15,304 bases of DNA, taken from assembly GCA_031549685.1 (NCBI GenBank), contig JAVBPG010000046.1, forward strand, positions 1 through 15,304, written 5' to 3'. The position numbers and the translations under genes are program-made. The DNA comes from JAITMY01 sp031549685 (GTDB lineage Bacteria; Bacteroidota; Bacteroidia; Bacteroidales; UBA932). How positions within the stretch are numbered: position 1 is the first letter of the stretch; each line of letters starts with the position of its first letter. This document shows positions 1 to 6,154 of the stretch, piece by piece. Below the pieces are notes generated by a model, which saw only the letters and a program-made list of their open reading frames with translations, had not been told where the DNA came from and ran no database searches.

Positions 1-141
1 TTGTCATTCTGAGCAAGGCGAAGAATCTCATGTTGTGAATATGAAGCCCTGTGCGAACTTGAGATCCTTCGCCTTGCTCAGGATGACATAACCATCAAGT
101 GCTGTAAATCATGGAATCTATATTAACTTAACAATACCAAA
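1..141 (+). repeat. Dispersed 141-bp palindromic repeat, copy 1
   Basis: This stretch matches the reverse complement of 15135-15275 over 141 positions with no gap and, by my count, seven mismatches. Positions 2-30 and 60-88 are complementary 29-base arms with two mismatches, so the first 88 bases can form a long hairpin around a 29-base centre. Positions 89-141 are not palindromic but are conserved in the other copy, so the repeated unit is larger than the hairpin. The copy begins at the first base of the window and may extend further left. Intergenic palindromes of this general look, with a GTCATYCTGAGC start, are common in Bacteroidota. That family link is from memory. Confidence 0.9.
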
Positions 142-338
142 TAATTCTTTGTAAGAAGCGGCCGAAGTTTATCATAATAGGCTTTTAAACAAATCATTAC
201 AAAATTTTTATTTTGTGCCCGGCCTGCTCCGCGAGCGGGCAAACTCCACCCACGGTTAACAATGCAGGATTTTTCATGTCAATCATGTTAATCCTGTCTA
301 AAATGAGCTGTAAGGAGCGTGGTTTAACCTGTACGACG
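142..338. other. AT-rich non-coding region with two small hairpins
   Basis: I see no convincing gene here. The only short open frame reads through the hairpins and has no family signature. Positions 217-240 can fold with GCCCG and CGGGC at the ends and GCTC/GAGC inside. Positions 265-296 hold CAGGAT...ATCCTG arms around CATG...CATG, an interrupted stem. Both lie downstream of the minus-strand gene that ends at 339 and could help end its transcript, but neither is followed on that strand by a clear T-run, so I do not call an intrinsic terminator. Confidence 0.5.
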
Positions 339-1544
339 TTACAAGGTTACCGTTTTCAAGCCCCTTCCAAATATCGCGAAGCCAAGTGTTACCAGGTGCA
401 TGTTGCCCGAAAAATCACTCGGAACGCTTGAAAATCCCTGATAGTTAAATGTGTAACTTAATCTAAGCGTGTAAAAGCTTGGTGCGACAAGGTTTTGCCC
501 AAACACGTTTTTCATTTTACCTAAGCGTAAATCAGCATGGACGCCTAAAGGTACTATGGGGCCAAAGGTATAATCGACATCTTTCAACGCGGGAAAATCT
601 TTTTCGTCCGGCTCCGATGGACTTACATTGCTGGCGCCAATTCCCGTGAAGGGAGTTATCAAAATACGAGACCGCTCAAAAAAACGCCATCCTACAGTAA
701 GCGATGTCCCCACATAGCTGGCATAGCTTCCCTTTATCCATGGCACGCCTTGTTTAACTATCTCTTTTTTCGTATCGCTACCCCCTAAAAAAATATTCCA
801 CTCTGCTGCAAGATTCTTATATGAAGCTCCAAACGATATAAACATTGCGCCGATGTTATTAAAATCAGAAGTCAACCGTCCCGTATATGCGCCATATCCG
901 CCACCCATTCCCATGGTTATTCCCCACTTGCTCCACTCTTGCCCTTTTACTGTTATATGCTCTTTGTACACGCTATTGGGGTAGGTATCCTTAAATTGCT
1001 TGACCTCTGTACGTAACTTCCTCAAAGCGGAGTCCAAGGTTTTTTCCGGCATGCTGTACGCGTCAATCAGATAGTAGTCCAAGCAAAGGTGCAAAAACTC
1101 TTTCTGCTCCTCTGGTCGCGAGGAGGCGCTGATGCTACTATCCGCCTCAAGCTTGTTTTTGATAATTTTATTGTGCAGCAATGAGTACAGGTCTCTCGCT
1201 GCAGTAGGATGCGATTTCTCGGTTACCTGCTTAGCCAGCGTATCGGCCCTTCCTACGTATGCCAAAATGCTATCATAATCTGTACACCAATAGTATAACA
1301 GAATGTTTTCCGATGGGTACAGTGCCACGTAGCTACTTTTTTCATAATTTGCATTTAGGTAGCGCTGCAGCTCTTTTACCTTTGCCCTGTCATTGGCGTC
1401 CAAGGCATCAATAATTACGTTGCGCGCTTTGTTTATCAGCTCCGATTTTGTTTCGGGTTGCCGCATCAGCATGCTGTCAATGCTGATTTGAGCGTGGGCC
1501 GAAACAGCAAAAACAACGAGGAGTACGAACGGAAGTATTTTCAT
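339..1544 (-). CDS. Hypothetical exported protein, helical N-half and predicted beta-barrel-like C-half
   Basis: I do not recognise the family. The 401-aa product begins with a clear signal peptide (MKILPFVLLVVFAVSAHA, likely cleavage before Gln19), so it is exported. Residues about 21-198 are charged and look helical, with conserved-looking aromatic patches. From about residue 205 the sequence becomes rich in glycine and aromatic residues with alternating hydrophobic positions, as in an outer-membrane beta-barrel. It ends in KTVTL rather than the usual terminal Phe, so the barrel assignment is tentative. The gene is the last of three on the minus strand, 71 bp downstream of ung. Its base composition is visibly more AT-rich than ung or gldF, which suggests a less conserved or more recently acquired gene. 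Confidence 0.8.
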   Translation of the reverse strand: MKILPFVLLVVFAVSAHAQISIDSMLMRQPETKSELINKARNVIIDALDANDRAKVKELQRYLNANYEKSSYVALYPSENILLYYWCTDYDSILAYVGRADTLAKQVTEKSHPTAARDLYSLLHNKIIKNKLEADSSISASSRPEEQKEFLHLCLDYYLIDAYSMPEKTLDSALRKLRTEVKQFKDTYPNSVYKEHITVKGQEWSKWGITMGMGGGYGAYTGRLTSDFNNIGAMFISFGASYKNLAAEWNIFLGGSDTKKEIVKQGVPWIKGSYASYVGTSLTVGWRFFERSRILITPFTGIGASNVSPSEPDEKDFPALKDVDYTFGPIVPLGVHADLRLGKMKNVFGQNLVAPSFYTLRLSYTFNYQGFSSVPSDFSGNMHLVTLGFAIFGRGLKTVTL

Positions 1545-1576
1545 AAGTCAGCTATTAGAATTTTATTTTTAGCCTC

Positions 1577-1594
1577 GTCCCGCCCCCGCGGGAG
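1577..1594. repeat. Small GC-rich hairpin shared with 9746-9762
   Basis: GTCCCGC, a CCCC loop, then GCGGGAG. It lies in the 71-bp gap between ung and the downstream exported protein. On the minus strand it reads CTCCCGC-loop-GCGGGAC, the same arms as the element at 9746-9762 with a different loop. No T-run follows on the minus strand, so it is not a typical intrinsic terminator. Confidence 0.55.
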
Positions 1595-1615
1595 TCGCCA
1601 TGACGCCGCTCTAAC

Positions 1616-2284
1616 TTATAGCGCCCAATTGATTGGGGCAAGCCCTTCCCTTTCCAAAATTGCGTTGGTTTTTGAAAAATGCCGGCAGCCGCTGAAGGCG
1701 CCGCGCGCCAGCGGCGAGGGGTGCGCGGCCTCAAGCACAAAATGCTTTTCGGTGTTGATCAACTCCTTCTTGGCGCGGGCAAAGTTGCCCCAGAGCAAAA
1801 ATACAACGCCCGTTTTTTCGTCCGAAATTTTGCGGATTACGGCATCGGTAAATGTCTGCCAGCCAATGCTGCTGTGCGATGCCGGCGTGTTGGCGCGAAC
1901 GGTAAGGATGGCGTTGAGCAGGAACACGCCCTGCTCCGTCCAGCGCTCAAGGCAGCCGTGGTTGGGCGGCGCCACGCCCAGGTCGTTTTCAATTTCCTTG
2001 AAAATGTTGATGAGCGAGGGCGGCGCCTTGACGCCGCGCGGCACCGAGAAGCACAGGCCGTGCGCCTGCCCGTAGCCGTGGTAGGGGTCCTGCCCGAGGA
2101 TTACCACCTTTACCTTGTCAAAGGGTGTTTTGTCGAAGGCGTTGAAAATGAGTCCGCCGGGAGGATATACGGTGTGCCCCGCCGCCTTTTCGGCCTTTAC
2201 AAAATTTACCACCTCGGCAAAGTAGGGCTTGTCGAACTCTTCCTGCAATACCGCTTTCCACGAGGGTTCTATGCGTACATCCAT
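1616..2284 (-). CDS. ung: Uracil-DNA glycosylase (family 1)
   Basis: Cytoplasmic base-excision-repair enzyme that removes uracil from DNA by cleaving the N-glycosidic bond. At 222 aa it has the usual length of bacterial Ung. The water-activating motif GQDPYHG is at residues 64-70 with catalytic Asp66. The uracil-stacking Phe is Phe79 in LCFSVP, the uracil-recognising Asn is Asn124 in LLN, and the DNA-intercalating loop HPSPLA is at 188-193 with catalytic His188. All key family-1 residues are present, so the enzyme should be active. It lies 109 bp downstream of gldF on the same strand, separated by repeat-rich DNA, so co-transcription is uncertain. An overlapping open frame on the opposite strand is a composition artefact. 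Confidence 0.98.
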   Translation of the reverse strand: MDVRIEPSWKAVLQEEFDKPYFAEVVNFVKAEKAAGHTVYPPGGLIFNAFDKTPFDKVKVVILGQDPYHGYGQAHGLCFSVPRGVKAPPSLINIFKEIENDLGVAPPNHGCLERWTEQGVFLLNAILTVRANTPASHSSIGWQTFTDAVIRKISDEKTGVVFLLWGNFARAKKELINTEKHFVLEAAHPSPLARGAFSGCRHFSKTNAILEREGLAPINWAL

Positions 2285-2393
2285 AATTTTACGTTCAAAA
2301 ATTCAAGATTCAGAAGTTTAAAGTTCAAAGTTTACCCACTCCTTGCCTACTTGTCTTCACTGCCGACTGCCACTGCCAGCTGCCGACTTGTCT
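2285..2393. repeat. Low-complexity intergenic repeats (TTCAA and ACTGCC words)
   Basis: The part next to ung is built from degenerate TTCAA/TTTAAAG words. The part next to gldF holds a run of ACTGCC/GCTGCC words at 2361-2386, flanked by an 11-bp direct repeat CTTGTCTTCAC at 2350-2360 and 2387-2397. The second copy of that repeat overlaps the gldF stop codon. The ACTGCC words recur in the perfect hairpin at 6087-6147. Confidence 0.7.
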
Positions 2394-3125
2394 TCACCAC
2401 GTTCTTGCCCTCAGCTTCAACCTTGCTGCTGCAATAAAAACGACCATTACGCCGAAAAAGTACGCAACATCGCGCAGCTCCACCACGCCACGGCTAATGG
2501 AGCGGTAGTGCTCGCTGATGCCGAGGCTGGCCACCACGCTGTTCACGCCCTTCATAAACGGAAGCGCGGCCAGCCCGTCGAAGCCTAAGTAGAGGAAAAA
2601 GCACAGCGCTGCCGCAATGAGGAAGGCCACGATTTGGCTATCGGTAAGCGACGAGGCGAAAATGCCCACCGCCGCGTAGCACGAGGCCAGCAGTAGCAGC
2701 CCGATGAAGGCTCCCCAGGTGGCGCCGCCATCGACGTTGCCCACGGGGTGCCCCAGCGCGTGGACGGTAAAGAAGTACAGCAGCGTGGGCAGCAGCGCCA
2801 GGGCTACGACCACCACCGCCGCCAAGAACTTTCCCAGCACGAGCCGGGTATCGGTAACGGGGCGCGTGAGCAGCATCTCCATGGTGCCGGTCTTTTTTTC
2901 CTCGGCAAAGCTGCGCATGGTAATGGCCGGAACGAGAAACAGGAAGGCCCAGGGGGCGATAAAAAACAGCCCGTCGATGTTGGCGTAGCCCGCGTTGAGC
3001 ACGTTGAACTCGTTCGGCGAAAGCCACAAAAACCAGCCGCACAGCAGCAGGAACACGCCCACGGCAATGTAGCCCGTGAGCGATGAGAAAAAAGAGGACA
3101 GCTCTTTTTTGAGAATATATAACAT
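2394..3125 (-). CDS. gldF: Gliding-motility-type ABC transporter permease GldF
   Basis: Membrane permease of the ABC-2 class, 243 aa, matching the GldF type of Bacteroidota. About six membrane segments can be placed near residues 17-36, 52-69, 99-121, 137-157, 165-183 and 219-236. The cytoplasmic signature RSFAEEKKTGTMEMLLTRP at 71-89 and the later GHPVGNVD and DSQIVAF stretches are typical of the family. In known systems GldF works with the GldG substrate-binding-like protein and the ATPase GldA, and was linked to gliding motility in Flavobacterium johnsoniae. Here gldG does not follow: ung lies downstream instead. The permease may therefore use partners encoded elsewhere or have another cargo. 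A TAACTTTG -7 element sits just upstream on the minus strand. Confidence 0.88.
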   Translation of the reverse strand: MLYILKKELSSFFSSLTGYIAVGVFLLLCGWFLWLSPNEFNVLNAGYANIDGLFFIAPWAFLFLVPAITMRSFAEEKKTGTMEMLLTRPVTDTRLVLGKFLAAVVVVALALLPTLLYFFTVHALGHPVGNVDGGATWGAFIGLLLLASCYAAVGIFASSLTDSQIVAFLIAAALCFFLYLGFDGLAALPFMKGVNSVVASLGISEHYRSISRGVVELRDVAYFFGVMVVFIAAARLKLRARTW

Positions 3126-3159
3126 AGCTTGCGCTTTACATTTAACAGAAGACCGGTTA

Positions 3160-3167
3160 CAAAGTTA
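3160..3167 (-). promoter_or_regulatory. Candidate Bacteroidota -7 element for gldF
   Basis: On the minus strand this reads TAACTTTG, an exact match to the TAnnTTTG element used by the primary sigma factor of Bacteroidota. The partner -33 site, consensus TTTG, would be the weak TTAG at the complement of 3189-3192, with 21-nt spacing. Transcription would start about 25-30 nt upstream of the gldF start codon. Confidence 0.5.
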
Positions 3168-3189
3168 GGGAAAAGTAGCGGAAATACGC

Positions 3190-3197
3190 TAAATTTG
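3190..3197 (+). promoter_or_regulatory. Candidate Bacteroidota -7 element for mtgA
   Basis: TAAATTTG matches TAnnTTTG exactly. A weak -33 (TTAG, 3165-3168) lies 21 nt upstream and overlaps the divergent gldF -7 element. The leader to the mtgA ATG would be nearly 90 nt and is made of A/G-rich AAAAGATAAAA-like words followed by TTTTATCCTTTATCC, which could pair weakly with them. Confidence 0.45.
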
Positions 3198-3291
3198 CGG
3201 GCTAAATCAAAAGAATAAGGAAGAAAGATAAAAGGACGAAAAGATAAAACGATCAAAAAAGAAAAATTGTCTTTTATCCTTTATCCCAGCT

Positions 3292-4068
3292 ATGCGCAGC
3301 AAGCGCCACATACTACCCCACCACCTTGGCCGGGCCCTGCGCAAGGCTGCGCGCGCGGCGCTGACGCTGCTCGTGGCCGCGGGCCTGGGCGTGCTGCTCA
3401 TCGTATATTCGCTGCGCAGCGGTAAGGTTAGCGTTACGCCGCTCATGCTGATAGAGCAAAAAAACTATGCCGAGCCGGCCAAAAAGCGCTGGGTGCCCAT
3501 CGACAGCATTTCGCCCGAAGTGGTGCGCGCGGTAATTGCCACGGAGGACAACAACTTTTTTTTACATAAAGGTTTTGATATAGAGGCCATTCAGCAGGCT
3601 ATGAAGCGCAACGAGCGGCAGCACCGCCGGGTGTACGGCGCCAGCACCATATCGCAGCAAACGGCCAAGAACGTGTTTTTACTGCCGGCGCGCACCTGGG
3701 TGCGCAAGTTTTTTGAGGCGGGGTTTACCGTGCTCATCGAAACCATGTGGACTAAGGCGCGCATTATGGAGATGTACCTCAACGTGATAGAGATGGGCAA
3801 AAACGTGTACGGCGTGGAAGCCGCGGCGCGCCGCTACTTCAACAAGCCGGCGATGAAGCTGAGCAAGTACGAGAGCGTAATGATAGCCGTATCGCTGCCC
3901 AACCCCAAGCGCTTTAACCCCGCCCGCCCCTCGCCCTACCTGCTCATGCGGCAGGAGCAGGCCTACGGCGCCATGGGCAAGGCCCTGCAGCCGGGGTGGC
4001 ACAAAAATTTGAAGGATATAAAAGAAATAAAGGTCAGCTACCGCGAGGAAAACCCGCCCCGGCGCTAA
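3292..4068 (+). CDS. mtgA: Monofunctional peptidoglycan glycosyltransferase (GT51)
   Basis: Polymerises lipid II into glycan strands on the outer face of the inner membrane. The 258-aa protein has a short basic cytoplasmic tail, one membrane anchor at about residues 21-41, and a single GT51 domain with no transpeptidase domain, which is the MtgA pattern. Visible motifs are ATEDNNFFLHKGFD with catalytic Glu85, GASTISQQTAKN at 116-127, RKxxE with the second catalytic Glu142, and KARIMEMYLN...YGVEAAARRYF at 155-183. The ATG at 3292 gives a good anchor; no Shine-Dalgarno is visible, as is usual in the phylum. It is followed after 10 bp by the TPR protein gene, so the two are probably co-transcribed. 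Confidence 0.96.
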   Translation: MRSKRHILPHHLGRALRKAARAALTLLVAAGLGVLLIVYSLRSGKVSVTPLMLIEQKNYAEPAKKRWVPIDSISPEVVRAVIATEDNNFFLHKGFDIEAIQQAMKRNERQHRRVYGASTISQQTAKNVFLLPARTWVRKFFEAGFTVLIETMWTKARIMEMYLNVIEMGKNVYGVEAAARRYFNKPAMKLSKYESVMIAVSLPNPKRFNPARPSPYLLMRQEQAYGAMGKALQPGWHKNLKDIKEIKVSYREENPPRR

Positions 4069-4078
4069 CGTGCATGCT

Positions 4079-6082
4079 ATGAAAAAAGCCTTAGCCATAC
4101 TCATTTTTTTAAGCCTGTTTTTTTGTAAAAACGGTTTTGCGCAGCTCAACAAGGAGTACTTTTTTATCAAGGGCACCAGTGACCTGATAGAGCGCAAGTA
4201 CCCCGAGGCCATTCGCTGCTTCAACGTGCTCATCAAGGTCGATACCAGCCTGTACGACGCCTACTTCCGGCGCGCCATCGCCAAGTACAACCTGGGCGAT
4301 TTTATGGGCGCCTACAGCGACTTCAACAAGGCCATTCAGCTCAACCCCGTGTTTACCTACGCCTACTTTTACCGCGCCATTACGCAAAACAGCATGGGCA
4401 ACCACACCGAGGCGCTCAAGGATTTGGAAATAGCCAACGAGCTGCGCCCCGAACTGCCGGGCATATACTACAGCCGCGCGCTGAGCTACTTTTACCTTCA
4501 GCAGTTCGACAAGGCCATCAGCGACTTTAACCGCTACCTGCGCCTTGAGCCCAAGGCGGCCGAGGGCTACATTAACCGCGGCACCTGCCAGCTCTTTTTG
4601 AAGGACACCACCGCCGCGCTCGACGATTACAACCGGGCCATTGCCATCAACCGCTTTGAGCCCGACGGTTACAGCCGCCGCGGGCGCGTGTACGCCATGC
4701 AGGGCAAGAATGAGTTGGCGCTGAAGGACTTCAACGAGGCGCTGCGGCTCGATACGGCCTCGTCGATTAACTACTACTTTCGCGCCATTGCCCGCTACAA
4801 CGCCAAGGACATAAAGGGCGCGCTGAAGGATTTTGACCGCGTGCTGGCGCTCGACCCGTACAACGCGCTAACGCTCTATAATAGAGCTTTAATGCTCTCA
4901 CAAATAGGTGATTACGACAATGCCTTGGCCGACTACACCCGGGCGGCCGAAATTAACCCCGGCAACGTGCTTATTTACTACAACCGCGCGGCGGTTTACC
5001 TCGAGAAGAAGATGCCGCGCGAGGCCATTGCCGACTACAGCAAGGCCATCGAAATTTACCCCGATTTTGCCAACGCCTACCTTAACCGCTCGTACGCCAA
5101 GCGGCAGCGCAACGATATGCGCGGCGCCAAGCAGGACTACGATATGGCGCAGAAAAAAATTGCCGAGCACCGCAGCAAGCTCTCCACCGTAACGGCCGAC
5201 GGCCAGCCGGCCTTTGCCGATACCAGCCAGAGGTTCGACCAGCTGGTGGCGCTCGATGCTGACTTTGGCAACAAGAACTTTACCAGCGACCTGCTGCAGT
5301 ACCAGCACGCCGACATTACGCTGCTGCCGCTGTTCCGCCTTGCGGTGGGCGTGGCCGAGGACAGGACGCCCGCCGGAAAAGCCTACTTCAACCCGAGCTT
5401 CGAGGGCTTTAAGCAGCGCTCGGGCATGCTGTCGGTCAACCTTATTAACGGTAAGCCCAACCACGATATGGTGCAGCTGCGCCAGCTCGTGGCGCAAAGC
5501 GAGCGCTACATCGACAGCTTGAGCACCAACAGCCTGGGATACTTTGCCAAGGCCACCCTGCTGGAAGAGCAAAACCAGTACAACTCGGCGCTGAACTACT
5601 ACAGGCAGGCCATCAGCGTGGAGAAAAAGGATAACGCCTTTTACTACTTTAACCGCAGCGTGGCGCAGAGCGAAATGGTGGATTTCATAGCCAGCATTGA
5701 CAACACGCCGCAAACCATAGTGCTCGAAAACGACCACAGCACCAACGTGCAGAGCAAGCCCCAGCGCGAAAACACGATGTACGACTACAGCGCCGCCATT
5801 AACGACCTCAACAAGGCCATTGAGCTGGAGCCCGATTTTGCCTACGCGTACTACAACCGCGCCAACCTGCTGTGCAACTCCAACCAAATGCCCGAGGCCA
5901 TTGAGGACTACACCCGCGCCATTGACCTGTACCCCGGCATGGGCGAGGCGTACTACAACCGCGGCCTGGTGCAAATATTCCTGCGCGACACCAACAAGGG
6001 CTGCCTTGATGTGAGCAAGGCCGGCGAGCTGGGCGTTAAGGAGGCCTACGGCGTGATAAAAAGATTTTGTACAAAGAAATAG
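4079..6082 (+). CDS. Exported tetratricopeptide-repeat protein
   Basis: Predicted periplasmic or envelope TPR scaffold of 667 aa. A GTG at 4070 is in frame, but the ATG at 4079 yields a cleaner signal peptide (MKKALAILIFLSLFFC...GFA|Q), so I chose it. About ten tandem 34-residue TPRs run from residue 26 to about 366, with the usual Y-x-x-R-A and A-(I/L)-x-D-(F/Y)-x-x-A positions. A non-TPR linker of about 120 residues follows. Three to four further TPRs come after it, the penultimate block broken by an insert at about residues 535-565. The end, GCLDVSKAGELGVKEAY, is a common cap in Bacteroidota TPR proteins. No enzymatic domain is seen, so the partner is unknown. Tight coupling to mtgA suggests a role around cell-wall synthesis, which is inference. 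Confidence 0.92.
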   Translation: MKKALAILIFLSLFFCKNGFAQLNKEYFFIKGTSDLIERKYPEAIRCFNVLIKVDTSLYDAYFRRAIAKYNLGDFMGAYSDFNKAIQLNPVFTYAYFYRAITQNSMGNHTEALKDLEIANELRPELPGIYYSRALSYFYLQQFDKAISDFNRYLRLEPKAAEGYINRGTCQLFLKDTTAALDDYNRAIAINRFEPDGYSRRGRVYAMQGKNELALKDFNEALRLDTASSINYYFRAIARYNAKDIKGALKDFDRVLALDPYNALTLYNRALMLSQIGDYDNALADYTRAAEINPGNVLIYYNRAAVYLEKKMPREAIADYSKAIEIYPDFANAYLNRSYAKRQRNDMRGAKQDYDMAQKKIAEHRSKLSTVTADGQPAFADTSQRFDQLVALDADFGNKNFTSDLLQYQHADITLLPLFRLAVGVAEDRTPAGKAYFNPSFEGFKQRSGMLSVNLINGKPNHDMVQLRQLVAQSERYIDSLSTNSLGYFAKATLLEEQNQYNSALNYYRQAISVEKKDNAFYYFNRSVAQSEMVDFIASIDNTPQTIVLENDHSTNVQSKPQRENTMYDYSAAINDLNKAIELEPDFAYAYYNRANLLCNSNQMPEAIEDYTRAIDLYPGMGEAYYNRGLVQIFLRDTNKGCLDVSKAGELGVKEAYGVIKRFCTKK

Positions 6083-6086
6083 CAAA

Positions 6087-6147
6087 GTTACCGTAGTCAG
6101 TGGCAGTAGGCAGTACCACGCTGCCTACTGCCACTGACTACGGTAAC
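6087..6147. repeat. Perfect 27-bp inverted repeat (hairpin)
   Basis: Two perfectly complementary 27-base arms, 6087-6113 and 6121-6147, enclose a 7-base loop (TACCACG). The hairpin starts 4 bases after the TPR gene stop and ends 7 bases before the MATE start codon, filling the whole intergenic space. It has no T-run, so it is not a classical intrinsic terminator. It is built from CAGTGGCAGTAGGCAG-type words related to the ACTGCC words at 2361-2386. In RNA it would place a very stable stem immediately before the MATE start. Confidence 0.9.
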
Positions 6148-6154
6148 CTAATTC

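Noticed and set aside
213..431. 72-codon plus-strand open frame at the left edge
   Set aside because: It runs through two hairpins and into the antisense of the 401-aa gene, and shows no start signal or recognisable domain.
1679..2437. Plus-strand open frame opposite ung (252 codons)
   Set aside because: It overlaps a clear ung gene, is Arg/Ala-rich and matches no known pattern, so it is a shadow frame.
4070..4078. GTG start for the TPR protein
   Set aside because: It is possible, but the ATG three codons later gives a standard MKK signal peptide.
4898..6085. Long open frame on the minus strand opposite the TPR gene (395 codons)
   Set aside because: It is low-complexity (Val/Ala/His-rich), has no family signature, and mirrors the GC-biased codon use and repeats of the TPR gene.
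6087..6147. Intrinsic terminator after the TPR gene
   Set aside because: The stem is perfect but no T-run follows on either strand, so a classical terminator is not supported.
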